From: Stutzerimonas stutzeri
Lineage (GTDB): Bacteria > Pseudomonadota > Gammaproteobacteria > Pseudomonadales > Pseudomonadaceae
DNA: 56,563 nt
NCBI RefSeq assembly: GCF_024448935.1
Contig: NZ_JAMOIE010000023.1
Location: 1-56,563, forward strand
Direction of reading: 5' to 3'
The stretch's first letter is position 1, and every line of letters starts with the position of its first letter. A program made the translations under genes and the position numbers. The notes beneath the pieces are model-generated. The model searched no databases and was not told where the DNA came from. It was given only the letters and a program-made list of their open reading frames with translations. Below are positions 32,561-42,349 of this stretch, one piece after another.

Positions 32561-32952
32561 CAATGGCCTCCAAAGCAGACCAGGCGGTCGGCCTGCTGGC
32601 TGGCTTCGTGCAGCTGCCCCAGACCGGACAGCTCCCAACCCGCTGCAATGTTCGCTGCAGGGCGCTGGTGGCGTTTGGCTTCCTGTTCATCCAGTATGCC
32701 ACGGCGCAGGCCCGCGGCGATGCAGACCACACCGTCGAGCCCGTGGAGGCTGATGAGTTGACGCCATTGCTCTGCGATATCCAGTTCGTCCTGCGCCGCC
32801 ACGGCATTCGCCGAGGCGCTGTGGACGCCGTCCTGATAGAGGAACAGCCGGACGATTTCATGCCCCCCGGCAAGCACTGCCTCGCAGAAGCGCAGCGCGC
32901 GTCGTGAAGCAGGGGAGTGGGCGGGCGAGAACAGAGCGATTGCGAATTTCAT
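32560..32952 (-). CDS. tusD: Sulfur relay protein TusD
   Basis: The sulfur-accepting subunit of TusBCD (DsrE family), 130 residues, receiving persulfide from TusA. The active cysteine is in DGVVCIAAGLRRGI, at the position of Cys78 of E. coli TusD. The start MKFAIALFSPA was preferred over an upstream codon. It is the first gene of the tusD-C-B-E-ybiB operon and lies downstream of the terminator of the yccA-like gene, so its promoter should be close to 32953-33000. Confidence 0.93.
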   Translation of the reverse strand: MKFAIALFSPAHSPASRRALRFCEAVLAGGHEIVRLFLYQDGVHSASANAVAAQDELDIAEQWRQLISLHGLDGVVCIAAGLRRGILDEQEAKRHQRPAANIAAGWELSGLGQLHEASQQADRLVCFGGH

Positions 32953-33000
32953 GGGCCACCGTTGCATGACTGCCTGACATGATACGCCAGCTTCAGAAGC

Positions 33001-33025
33001 GAAAAAGCCCGCCGAAGCGGGCTGA
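33001..33025 (-). terminator. Terminator of the yccA-like gene
   Basis: AGCCCGC (33006-33012) and GCGGGCT (33017-33023) form a 7-bp stem with a 4-base loop; on the minus strand it is followed by TTTTT. Confidence 0.88.
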
Positions 33026-33040
33026 TTCGATGGCTACTGA

Positions 33041-33709
33041 TCAGTCGTCGCCGCCCATGATGCCCATCAGTTGCAGCAGGCTGATGAACAGGTTGTACAG
33101 CGAAACGTACAGGCCGATGGTGGCCATGATGTAGTTACGCTCGCCGCCATGGATGATCGCGCTGGTCTGATAGAGGATGCACACCGAAGAGAACAGCACG
33201 AAGCCTGCGCTGATCGCCAGCTGCAGGCCACTGATCTCGAAGAAGAAACCAGCGACCATCGCGCCGAGCAGGACGAAGAAACCGGCGGTGATGAAACCGC
33301 TGAGGAAGCTCATGTCCTTACGGGTGATCAGCACGAACGCCGACAGGCCAAAGAACACCAGAGCGGTCATCGACAGCGCCGAGGCAATCAGCTCACCACC
33401 GTTGGCAGTGCCCAGGTACATGTTGAGGATCGGCCCCAGCGTGTAACCCATGAAACCGGTCAAGGCGAAAGTCGAAAGCAGACCCCACGCGGAATTGCGT
33501 AGCTTCACGGTCAGGAAGAACAGGCCGTAGAAGCCGATCAGCACCACGAAGATGTTCGGGTAGGCTGCGTTGGCCTGCATCGCCATGTAGGCGACGAAGG
33601 CGCTGAAGCCCAAGGTGATGGCCAGAAGGCCGTAGGTGTTGCGCAGAACGCGGCTGACTTCCTTCTGTTCAACCTGCGTATGCGTAGGTGCGTACTGTTG
33701 CTCGAGCAT
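33041..33709 (-). CDS. yccA: Bax inhibitor-1/YccA-family membrane protein
   Basis: A 222-residue inner-membrane protein with seven predicted transmembrane helices from about residue 28 to the C-terminus ([35 protein letters not shown], and so on). E. coli YccA is a substrate and modulator of the membrane protease FtsH; bacterial BI-1 homologues can also conduct Ca. The symbol follows the E. coli family member. It sits directly upstream of tusD, as in P. aeruginosa. Confidence 0.88.
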   Translation of the reverse strand: MLEQQYAPTHTQVEQKEVSRVLRNTYGLLAITLGFSAFVAYMAMQANAAYPNIFVVLIGFYGLFFLTVKLRNSAWGLLSTFALTGFMGYTLGPILNMYLGTANGGELIASALSMTALVFFGLSAFVLITRKDMSFLSGFITAGFFVLLGAMVAGFFFEISGLQLAISAGFVLFSSVCILYQTSAIIHGGERNYIMATIGLYVSLYNLFISLLQLMGIMGGDD

Positions 33710-33837
33710 GGCGACACTCCTGTAGATGTATTCAGCCTAAGGTGAATTGCCCCGGATCATAGCAGAGCTTTTGTTTCCTCCTAACGTCAGTGTTTGACAG
33801 ACTGTTTCGTTCGGGTACTATTGCGCCCGCTCTCTGC

Positions 33838-33927
33838 GGAGGAGTGGCAGAGCGGTTGAATGCAACGGTCTTGAAAACCGTCGAAGGGGAAACTCTTCCG
33901 TGAGTTCGAATCTCACCTCCTCCGCCA
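33838..33927 (+). tRNA. tRNA-Ser (TGA anticodon)
   Basis: A 90-nt class II tRNA with an encoded CCA. The acceptor stem GGAGGAG pairs with CTCCTCC, the anticodon loop is CTTGAAA within the stem ACGGT/ACCGT, a long variable arm (GAAGGGGAAACTCTTC) is present, and the T arm is GTGAGTTCGAATCTCAC. It stands at the junction of two core-genome blocks, with relics of mobile DNA downstream. Confidence 0.96.
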
Positions 33928-33937
33928 TATCGCATAC

Positions 33938-33964
33938 TGAAGGCCCCGTATTCCGGGGCCTTCA
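33938..33964 (+). terminator. Hairpin after tRNA-Ser, probable terminator
   Basis: A perfect 11-bp stem TGAAGGCCCCG/CGGGGCCTTCA with a TATTC loop begins 10 bases after the tRNA. The following U-tract is poor (GCGTTT), so termination may be partial. Confidence 0.6.
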
Positions 33965-34304
33965 GCGTTTCTGGAGTATGGAAATGCAGGTGTGAGCGTT
34001 CCCATATTGATTGTTGCCAAGGGAGCGAGTGGGACAGGACGAAAACCTGGCCACAAACGGGGAAGCCGCGATTTCGCCTGACCCAAAAAACGGGTAATTT
34101 TGGAGACTCTTGCGAAATGCCAACCGAAATTGTACTGATAGGTCCCGCCAGCCTCGCGCTGGTCAATGCTGGGCCATTCCGGAGGCTGTGAACCTGTCTC
34201 CGGGGCTGGACGTGGTCAGGACGTATCCAATTTTCTGATCTGCGGGCACACGGGATCCTGCGCGATCTTGTGCATGGGGTGGTGTCGGGGGTGGTCGCTG
34301 CGGT

Positions 34305-34670
34305 TCAGGTGACCCATGGCAAGAGTTGCTCGGCGGCGAGCGCGAGCACCGCGACCATCATCTGAGTCATCATCTTGGCATGACCGCGCACGTTGACGCG
34401 GGAGATGCCGAACCCGTCCTTCAAACGGCCATTCACGCCTTCGACAGTGCTGCGCTCCTTGAAGCGCTGGGCCTGCTGCGGAGCAAAGTCGAGCTTGCTG
34501 CCGCCACGCGGGTTGTGATCGATCTGCGGCACATGGCCCGGGCTCTGCTGGCTGTGGGCGCGGATGACCGGGCTGCAATGGGCAGCGTCCATGAGGTCAT
34601 AGCTGTGGCTGACACGTTGCGCGCTCATGGTGGCCAGCGGACGCGACCTGGGCGTCGTGCTCGCCGCCTG
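34305..34670 (-). pseudogene. Transposase C-terminal fragment (DDE type)
   Basis: The minus-strand frame reads YDLMDAAHCSPVIRAHS, then GHVPQIDHNPRGG, ERSTVEGVNGRLKDGFG and VRGHAKMMTQMMVAVLALAA: the last third of a DDE transposase with the final glutamate segment (ERSTVEGVNGRLKD). It most resembles IS4/IS5-superfamily enzymes (Transposase_11). The N-terminal two thirds are missing and the frame runs straight into the SDR relic. The right edge is uncertain; a GGCGC/GCGCC dyad at 34672-34685 lies at the junction. It is a different family from the relic at 2036-2243. Confidence 0.72.
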
Positions 34671-34714
34671 GGGCGCTAATGCGCCGGGTAGATGCGGTTT
34701 TTGCGAGCCATCTA

Positions 34715-34983
34715 CATTCGAGCATGCCGGCATTATTGACCAGTACGTCGAGCCTGCCGAATTCGGCATCGAGCGCTTCGAGCAGGCGTACGACTTGCGA
34801 CTCGTCCGCCTCGACCGCAATTGCACGCGCGCCCCCGGCTGCGCAGCTCGTTCAGTAGCTGGTCGGCTGCGTCCTGACGCGATCGAAAGTCAAGCACAAC
34901 GCATAGCCTTCAGCCGCTGCGAGCCTGGCTGTGGCCGCGCCGATGCCACGGCTGGCCCCCGTTACCAACATCACTTTCAACAT
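34715..34983 (-). pseudogene. Short-chain dehydrogenase/reductase relic
   Basis: Starting at the ATG at 34983 the minus strand encodes VTGASRGIGAATARLAAAEGYALC, the glycine-rich NAD(P)-binding motif. The frame then shifts and continues DAADQLLNELRSRG. After a second shift near 34850 it reads ARAIAVEADESQVVRLLEALDAEFGRLDVLVNNAGM, the NNAG motif. It stops at about residue 90 of an expected 245, where the transposase relic begins. Two frameshifts plus truncation: not functional. Substrate unknown. Confidence 0.85.
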
Positions 34984-35004
34984 AAAAAATCCCCGACGAA
35001 CGGT

Positions 35005-35033
35005 CTTGAAAACAGGCGAGCAGTTGCTATTTA
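35005..35033 (+). promoter_or_regulatory. Candidate heat-shock (sigma-32) promoter of ibpA
   Basis: CTTGAAA (35005-35011) is a perfect match to the sigma-32 -35 box. About 14 bases on, CTATTTA is a weak match to the CCCCATNT -10 box. It would place the transcription start near 35040 and give a leader of about 60 bases that begins at the hairpin below. Confidence 0.5.
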
Positions 35034-35040
35034 GGGCATT

Positions 35041-35099
35041 ACAGGATGCCGAATTCGGGTCCTGTATGAACCACTCGCTGAATATCAGGAGATAGCAAA
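35041..35099 (+). promoter_or_regulatory. ROSE-like RNA thermometer in the ibpA leader
   Basis: Two hairpins. The first pairs ACAGGA (35041-35046) with TCCTGT (35060-35065) and CCGAA with TTCGG inside. The second pairs CTC-G-CTG (35074-35080) with CAGGAG (35086-35091), hiding the ribosome binding site AGGAG; one G (35077) is left unpaired within TCGCT, the conserved U(U/C)GCU signature of ROSE elements. Short ROSE-like thermometers are established for ibpA of Pseudomonas species. Melting at high temperature would free the site 9 bases before the start codon. Confidence 0.75.
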
Positions 35100-35543
35100 A
35101 TGACTAGTTTTTCGATGGCCCCACTGTTTCGTCAGTCCATTGGTTTCGATCGCTTCAACGATCTGTTCGAGTCCGCGCTGCGCAACGATGCAAACGGCTC
35201 GTTCCCACCCTACAACGTGGAAAAGCACGGCGATGACCGGTACCGCATCATCGTGGCAGCCGCTGGGTTCCAGGAGTCCGACCTGGATTTGCAGGTCGAG
35301 CGAGGCGTGCTGACTGTGAGCGGTGGCAAGCGTGAGAACAACGACGAAAACGTCACCTACCTGCACCAGGGTATCGCCCAGCGTGCTTTCAAGCTTTCGT
35401 TCCGCCTCGCCGACCATATTGAAGTGAAGGGCGCAGCGCTGGACAATGGGCTTCTCAGCATCGAGCTCGAGCGTGTCGTGCCAGAGGAGGCCAAACCCAA
35501 GCGCATCCCGATTAACGGTGAGCGTTTGGCGTTGGAGGGCTGA
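35100..35543 (+). CDS. ibpA: Small heat-shock protein (Hsp20/IbpA)
   Basis: A 147-residue holdase chaperone that binds unfolding proteins and cooperates with DnaK and ClpB. The alpha-crystallin domain covers about 38-130 (YNVEKHGDDRYRIIVAAAGF, then LDLQVERGVLTVSG and GLLSIELERVVPEE). The C-terminal IPI motif (KRIPING) for oligomer contacts is present. It is a single gene with its own heat-shock-type promoter, a leader thermometer and a terminator, and is the only intact gene in the decayed stretch 33930-36283. Confidence 0.96.
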   Translation: MTSFSMAPLFRQSIGFDRFNDLFESALRNDANGSFPPYNVEKHGDDRYRIIVAAAGFQESDLDLQVERGVLTVSGGKRENNDENVTYLHQGIAQRAFKLSFRLADHIEVKGAALDNGLLSIELERVVPEEAKPKRIPINGERLALEG

Positions 35544-35572
35544 TCGAGCCGCCAGCGCGTAGCTTGAACAGT

Positions 35573-35610
35573 AACCCCGCCTGCGCAGTTCGCACGGCGG
35601 GGTTTTCTTT
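35573..35610 (+). terminator. Terminator of ibpA
   Basis: AACCCCGCC (35573-35581) and GGCGGGGTT (35596-35604) form a 9-bp stem followed by TTCTTTTTC. Confidence 0.9.
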
Positions 35611-35625
35611 TTCTGGCAACGCCAT

Positions 35626-36271
35626 TCATCTGAGCGAATGGGTTTTCAGCAGTTCTCCGAAATTTACCGGCGCAAGAGGGCGGCTGGAGAGATATCCCTG
35701 ATACAGGTTGCAGCCTTGCGCTTGGAGCAGGTCAAGCTGCGCCTGTTGTTCGACTCCCTTCGGCAATCACTTCCAGCCTTGGACTTCGAGCCATTGCGAC
35801 AATGGCGCGAATGATCTCGGCGTCGCTACCGCACGCTCGCGTCTGGCCAGCAGACGCGATGGCGAAAGCTGAAACGCGATTCGGTGCCAGTGAGCATCGA
35901 ACCTGCTACTGCAGTTTCGATATGCGGTCGGTCTTCAGTGACGATGAGTTCGAGATACCGATCTGGAAAAAAGCTCTACGAGCGGCGCTCAGGCCGAACA
36001 GCTTCCCCGTGCCGAGGGACCAATGCATGGGGTCGCGTTGAACATTCCGGGACCACAGGCCGAGCCCTGCACCGTCAAGCATCGATAATAGGCGCGCAAC
36101 GTCCTGCCATGGTTTGGGCGCGCCGCCTGGGGAGCAATCGGGCGTGGCGTCAGAGGGCAACATGAGCGGCCTCGAAGAGCTGGGTCTGCGTGATGTTTCG
36201 ACGGCAGGCGATGCGCATGGCTCTCTCGGATCTTGTTGTCGTGCCGCGAACCTATCCGTAGCTAATGGCAA
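35626..36271 (-). pseudogene. PAS...EAL signalling protein relic (internal deletion and frameshift)
   Basis: Minus strand, in order: a frame from about 36271 encoding LLSMLDGAGLGLWSRNV and MHWSLGTGKLFGLSAA, a PAS-type sensor start; a frameshift at an A6 run (35967-35972 on the plus strand); then PDRYLELIVTEDRPHIET to FRHRVCWPDASVR, the second half of a PAS domain, ending in TAG. Directly after, in another frame, comes GSDAEIIRAIVAMARSP, EVIAEGVEQQAQLDLL and CNLYQGYLSSRPLAP, the C-terminal end of an EAL phosphodiesterase domain. GGDEF and the EAL catalytic motifs are missing. So a cyclic-di-GMP protein lost its middle and died. Joining the two parts as one former gene is inference from order and strand. 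Confidence 0.75.
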
Positions 36272-36283
36272 AATGCAATGCGC

Positions 36284-37150
36284 TTAGTCGGCCTCCAACA
36301 GTGACATGAAGGCCTTTGCCGCATTGGACAGGGTGCGCTCGGTATGGGTGATGTAGCCGAGCTCCCTCGCCAGTTGAATGCCCGGGAGGGGCAATCGTAC
36401 TACCTGATCATCAAGCATGGTGCGGGGCAACACACTCCAGGCGATCCCAATCGAAACCATCATCTTGATGGTCTCCATGTAATTGGTGCTCATCGTGATG
36501 TTGGGCGTCAGCCGCTCACGTTCGAACAGCCGGTGGGCGATGTGATGGGTGAACGTGTTACTGCCTGGAAATACTGCGGGAAAGCCGGCGACGTCGGCCA
36601 GGGTTATGTCAGGCATCTGGGCGAGCGGGTGTTCGGGGGCGACGACGATGTCCAGTGGATCGTCCCAGACCTTGACCGCGCGAATCGGCAATGCAGTCTG
36701 CGGTGCCAGCGTGATTACGGCCAGTTCGGCTCGGCCGTGCAGAACTTCATCGTAAGCGACCTCCGAATCGAGGAAACGGATATCCAGATTCACCTTCGGA
36801 TAGGCACGCATGAAGGCTCTCAGCAACGCTGGCAGGCGATGCAGGCCAATGTGGTGACTGGTTGCCAGGCTCAGTTGTCCGCTGACGTCTTCGTTGAGGT
36901 TGGTCAGGGCACGACGGGTATCGTCCAGCACGTTGAGGATCTGATAAGCGCGAGGCAGCAGTGCGCGGCCAGCTTCGGTCAGCCCGATTTCCCGGCCAAG
37001 CCGATCAAACAGTCGCACGTTCAGTTGTGATTCCAGCGAAGCCAGGCGCTTGCTCACGGCCGGCTGAGTCAGATGCAGACGTTCAGCGGCGAGGGAGAAA
37101 CTGCCCATCTCGGCGATCGCTATAAAAGCGTTAAGGCTGGCGAGGTCCAT
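36284..37150 (-). CDS. LysR-family regulator divergent from leuC
   Basis: A 288-residue LysR protein: helix-turn-helix in residues 1-60 (MDLASLNAFIAIAEMGSFSLAAERLHLTQPAVSKRLASLE), effector domain from about 88. It lies 175 bp from leuC, in the opposite direction, a layout kept in pseudomonads, so control of leuCDB is a fair inference. The ligand is unknown. The product length and domains are normal. Confidence 0.92.
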   Translation of the reverse strand: MDLASLNAFIAIAEMGSFSLAAERLHLTQPAVSKRLASLESQLNVRLFDRLGREIGLTEAGRALLPRAYQILNVLDDTRRALTNLNEDVSGQLSLATSHHIGLHRLPALLRAFMRAYPKVNLDIRFLDSEVAYDEVLHGRAELAVITLAPQTALPIRAVKVWDDPLDIVVAPEHPLAQMPDITLADVAGFPAVFPGSNTFTHHIAHRLFERERLTPNITMSTNYMETIKMMVSIGIAWSVLPRTMLDDQVVRLPLPGIQLARELGYITHTERTLSNAAKAFMSLLEAD

Positions 37151-37325
37151 GGCGGGCTCCGGTCATCGGTTTTGAATCGACGTCATTGCCCTGAGGATAG
37201 GCGTCCGCATTCCGAAGAGGAATGGATCGGATGAAAAATATGAATTTGAGTAATCCGTTGCGAGTCCCTAGCATGACCTCATAAGCAAAAGGGCTATTGC
37301 CCAACGCACTGATGAGGAAGGTCCG

Positions 37326-38753
<1,428 letters not shown>

Positions 38754-38764
38754 GGAGACCACCC

Positions 38765-39412
38765 ATGAGAGCATTTACCCAGCACACCGGTCTCGTCGCG
38801 CCGCTCGATCGCGCCAACGTCGACACCGATCAGATCATCCCCAAGCAGTTTCTCAAATCGATCAAGCGTACCGGTTTCGGGGCCAATCTGTTCGATGAGT
38901 GGCGCTATCTGGACGTCGGGCAGCCCAATCAGGATTGTTCGGCTCGCCCTGTGAACCCGGATTTCGTATTGAATTTTCCGCGTTATCAGGGGGCTAGCGT
39001 CCTGCTTGCGCGTGAGAACTTCGGTTGCGGTTCATCCCGCGAGCACGCGCCCTGGGCGCTGGAAGAGTATGGCTTCCGGGCGATCATCGCGCCGAGCTTT
39101 GCCGACATCTTCTACAACAACAGTTTCAAGAATGGCCTGCTGCCAATCGTGCTGAAGGAAAAAGAGGTCGACGAACTGTTCGAACAGGCAGAGGCCAGTG
39201 AGGGTTATCAGCTCACTGTAGACCTTGCTGCTCAGACGGTTACCCGTCCGGACGGTGTGCAGTACAGCTTCGACGTCGATGCATTTCGCAAGCACTGCCT
39301 GCTCAACGGCCTGGATGATATCGGCCTGACTCTGCAAGATGCAGACGCCATCAGGACGTTTGAAACCCGTCACCAACAGAGCCAGCCCTGGTTGTTTGGC
39401 GCTATCAAGTAA
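38765..39412 (+). CDS. leuD: 3-isopropylmalate dehydratase small subunit
   Basis: The swivel-domain partner of LeuC, 215 residues. Signature stretches are [36 protein letters not shown] and [20 protein letters not shown]. The downstream gap to leuB is 66 bases. Confidence 0.97.
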   Translation: MRAFTQHTGLVAPLDRANVDTDQIIPKQFLKSIKRTGFGANLFDEWRYLDVGQPNQDCSARPVNPDFVLNFPRYQGASVLLARENFGCGSSREHAPWALEEYGFRAIIAPSFADIFYNNSFKNGLLPIVLKEKEVDELFEQAEASEGYQLTVDLAAQTVTRPDGVQYSFDVDAFRKHCLLNGLDDIGLTLQDADAIRTFETRHQQSQPWLFGAIK

Positions 39413-39478
39413 ATAAAGAAGCGGCGAGCACAAGCGTGTTGCTCGCAGCTTTCAGCAGTTTCCGAGGGAAATCTATCA

Positions 39479-40561
39479 ATGTCCAAACAGATCTTAATTC
39501 TTCCCGGCGACGGTATCGGCCCTGAAATCATGGCCGAAGCGGTCAAGGTGCTGGAACTGGCCAACAACAAGTTTCAGCTCGAGTTCGAGCTGAGCTATGA
39601 CGAGCTGGGTGGCGCGGCGGTCGATAAATATGGCGTGCCACTGGCTGACGAGACGCTGGAACGTGCCCGTGCGGCGGATGCCATTCTGCTGGGCGCGGTT
39701 GGCGGGCCGAAGTGGGACGCCATTGATCCGGCGATCCGCCCCGAGCGTGGCTTGTTGAAAATTCGCTCCCAGCTGGGCCTCTTCGGCAATCTGCGTCCGG
39801 CGTTGTTGTACCCGCAGCTGGCGGCCGCCTCTAGCCTGAAGCCGGAGGTGGTGTCCGGTCTGGATATTCTTATCGTGCGGGAGCTGACCGGCGGCATCTA
39901 TTTCGGTCAGCCCCGTGAGAGCAAAGTGCTGGAAAATGGCGAGCGTATGGCGTTCGATACGCTGCCCTACAGCGAAAGCGAGATCCGCCGCATAGCCAAG
40001 GTCGGTTTCGACATGGCTCTTGTTCGAGGCAAGAAGCTCTGTTCGGTGGACAAGGCGAACGTACTGGCATCCAGTCAGCTGTGGCGCGCTGTTGTGGAGG
40101 AGGTCGGCAAGGACTATCCGGATGTCGAGCTTAGCCATATGTATGTCGATAACGCAGCGATGCAGTTGGTACGTGCGCCGAAGCAGTTCGACGTGATCGT
40201 CACCGACAACATGTTCGGCGACATTCTGTCGGACGAAGCTTCCATGTTGACCGGCTCGATCGGCATGCTGCCTTCTGCTTCTCTCGACTCGAACAACAAA
40301 GGCATGTTCGAGCCCTGCCATGGTTCAGCTCCGGACATCGCTGGCAAGGGTATCGCCAATCCGCTGGCGACGATCCTCTCGGTGTCGATGATGCTTCGCT
40401 ACAGCTTCAACCAGGTCGCTGCCGCAGATGCGATCGAGAAGGCAGTCAGCAACGTGCTCGACCTGGGGCTGCGCACAGGTGATATCTGGTCCGACGGTTG
40501 TGAAAAAGCGAACACTCAGGTGATGGGCGATGCGGTAGTCGCGGCGCTCGCGAAGTTGTAA
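39479..40561 (+). CDS. leuB: 3-isopropylmalate dehydrogenase
   Basis: NAD-dependent oxidative decarboxylation of 3-isopropylmalate, the third step specific to leucine; 360 residues. [11 protein letters not shown] at the N-terminus, the substrate-binding [12 protein letters not shown] and the metal/NAD segment [29 protein letters not shown] are all present. It is homologous in fold to the dimeric Icd encoded at 14151. GAGGG precedes the start. Confidence 0.97.
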   Translation: MSKQILILPGDGIGPEIMAEAVKVLELANNKFQLEFELSYDELGGAAVDKYGVPLADETLERARAADAILLGAVGGPKWDAIDPAIRPERGLLKIRSQLGLFGNLRPALLYPQLAAASSLKPEVVSGLDILIVRELTGGIYFGQPRESKVLENGERMAFDTLPYSESEIRRIAKVGFDMALVRGKKLCSVDKANVLASSQLWRAVVEEVGKDYPDVELSHMYVDNAAMQLVRAPKQFDVIVTDNMFGDILSDEASMLTGSIGMLPSASLDSNNKGMFEPCHGSAPDIAGKGIANPLATILSVSMMLRYSFNQVAAADAIEKAVSNVLDLGLRTGDIWSDGCEKANTQVMGDAVVAALAKL

Positions 40562-40744
40562 CCTCTCTGGCCCCATGGCACCGGCCGTTGATAGCGCTAG
40601 TGGGCGACGGCTAGGCGGAAACGCCGAATAGTGCGAGGCGTGGTGTTTGCTGTGTATGCACAACGCGCCCGCGCTTTCGAACCCGAAAGCGTCTTTGTTT
40701 ATCGACGGCCCGTCACGCGGGCCACATATATAGGTGTAGCTGCG

Positions 40745-41857
40745 ATGAAACGTGTAGGTCTGATCGGTTGGCGCGGTATGGTTGGTTCCGTGCTCATGCA
40801 GCGGATGCTGGAGGAGCGCGATTTCGACCTGATCGAGCCGGTGTTCTTTACCACCTCCAACGTCGGCGGTCAGGGTCCTTCGATCGGCAAGGAAATAGCG
40901 CCGCTGAAGGATGCCTACAGCATCGACGAGCTGAATACTCTCGATGTAATTCTCACGTGCCAAGGTGGCGACTACACCAGTGAAGTCTTCCCGAAGCTGC
41001 GTGAGGCGGGCTGGAAGGGCTACTGGATCGATGCGGCTTCCACGCTGCGCATGCATGACGACGCGGTTATCGTGCTGGACCCGGTGAACCGTAAGGTCAT
41101 CGACCATCAGCTGGATGCGGGCACGCTCAACTATATCGGTGGCAATTGCACCGTCAGCTTGATGCTGATGGGGCTTGGCGGTCTGTTCGAGCACGGGCTG
41201 GTCGACTGGATGAGTGCCATGACGTATCAGGCTGCGTCTGGTGCCGGTGCGCAGAACATGCGTGAGCTGATCAAGCAGATGGGTAGCATCAATGCTTCGG
41301 TCGCTGACGAGCTTGCCGACCCGGCTAGCGCCATTCTGGAGATTGATCGCAAGGTTGCCGAATGCCAGCGCTCGGAGGCGTTCCCGGTCGATAACTTCGG
41401 CGTTCCGCTGGCCGGTAGCTTGATCCCTTACATCGACAAGGAACTACCGAACGGGCAGAGCCGCGAAGAATGGAAGGCCCAGGCAGAAACCAACAAGATT
41501 CTGGGTCGATTCAAAAGCCCGATTCCGGTGGATGGTATTTGTGTTCGTGTCGGCGCCATGCGTTGCCACAGCCAAGCGTTGACCATCAAGCTGAACAAGG
41601 ATGTGCCTATCTCCGATATCGAAGGCCTGATCAGCCAGCACAACCCTTGGGTAAAGCTTGTTCCGAACCATCGTGACGCAAGCATGCAGGAGCTGAGTCC
41701 GACGTCGGTGACTGGCACATTGAGTGTACCGGTCGGCCGCCTGCGCAAGCTGAACATGGGATCGCATTACCTTGGTGCATTTACCGTCGGCGATCAGCTG
41801 CTGTGGGGGGCAGCCGAGCCGTTACGCCGCATGTTGCGCATTCTCCTAGAGCGTTAA
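40745..41857 (+). CDS. asd: Aspartate-semialdehyde dehydrogenase
   Basis: Makes aspartate semialdehyde, the branch point to lysine/diaminopimelate, threonine and methionine; 370 residues. The Rossmann motif [11 protein letters not shown] is at 5-15 and the catalytic cysteine is Cys135 in IGGNCTVS. The start MKRVGLIGW was chosen by family; an open frame extends 38 codons upstream with no support. A terminator follows. In P. aeruginosa a second, Usg-like paralogue stands between asd and fimV; it is absent here. Confidence 0.97.
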   Translation: MKRVGLIGWRGMVGSVLMQRMLEERDFDLIEPVFFTTSNVGGQGPSIGKEIAPLKDAYSIDELNTLDVILTCQGGDYTSEVFPKLREAGWKGYWIDAASTLRMHDDAVIVLDPVNRKVIDHQLDAGTLNYIGGNCTVSLMLMGLGGLFEHGLVDWMSAMTYQAASGAGAQNMRELIKQMGSINASVADELADPASAILEIDRKVAECQRSEAFPVDNFGVPLAGSLIPYIDKELPNGQSREEWKAQAETNKILGRFKSPIPVDGICVRVGAMRCHSQALTIKLNKDVPISDIEGLISQHNPWVKLVPNHRDASMQELSPTSVTGTLSVPVGRLRKLNMGSHYLGAFTVGDQLLWGAAEPLRRMLRILLER

Positions 41858-41881
41858 TCTCCTAGACGAAAGCGATACCAG

Positions 41882-41912
41882 AAGCGCCTCGGCAACCCGC
41901 GGCGCTTTTTTC
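41882..41912 (+). terminator. Terminator of asd
   Basis: AAGCGCC (41882-41888) and GGCGCTT (41901-41907) form a 7-bp stem followed by TTTTT. Confidence 0.88.
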
Positions 41913-42349
41913 TGCCGAAACCCACCGAGACGCATGCGGGGCGGCATAGCCGAGGCGGCGTTTCTCTGGTATTTCGTCGGCTTAAGTCTCGAATGCTCAG
42001 TGTCAGGAATGCTTTCCGCTACAGTGGTGTGCTTATGTGGTTGAAAAAACCGGCACTCGGCGAGTGCGGGTCGCCAGCAGTTGCGACTTGCTCGAAGCCC
42101 GCCGAGCTAATTTGTGGATTGGGTCTGATAACGTGCGAAAAGGCATAGTGGGCAGCGCTGCCTAGTCTGGTGAGTTATTGATAAAACACTACCTGTAAAA
42201 GATACTTGCTGGAAATTTGAAGAATTATCCTGGCTCACAAGGTTGTTTAGTCTTATCGCTGACGGGGGACCGCCACCTGGCGGGCGCAGGCAGTGGCTAT
42301 AAGACCCTCTCGAAGATCCGAGAAAAGTTAAAAAACAAGGATTTACACA
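41913..42349. other. fimV upstream region
   Basis: A 437-base gap without a coding gene. It holds a minus-strand terminator-like hairpin (42044-42070), a perfect 12-bp palindrome GGCAGCGCTGCC (42151-42162), and a CCGCC/GGCGG hairpin (42270-42283) in the presumed fimV leader. AAGGA lies 9 bases before the fimV start. Confidence 0.45.
42044..42070 (-). terminator. Terminator-like hairpin on the minus strand, no known gene
   Basis: Read on the minus strand: CCCGCACTC, loop GCC, GAGTGCCGG, then TTTTTTC. The stem has one mismatch. No minus-strand gene precedes it, so it might end a small RNA transcribed from within 42071-42349, or be chance. Confidence 0.4.

Noticed and set aside
33732..34166. 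A 144-codon minus-strand open frame containing EIRTHGRVSPSTVFKTVAFN
   Set aside because: This stretch is simply the tRNA-Ser gene read as protein on the opposite strand, a frequent annotation artefact.
35024..35098. Pairing of TTGCTAT (35024-35030) with ATAGCAA (35092-35098) as an alternative ibpA thermometer
   Set aside because: The first arm overlaps the likely -10 element and would not be transcribed; the TCGCT/CAGGAG hairpin explains control better.
40707..40723. GGCCCG/CGGGCC hairpin 22 bp before asd, considered as a terminator or riboswitch
   Set aside because: No U-tract follows and no known aptamer core is visible; it is a simple GC-rich dyad.
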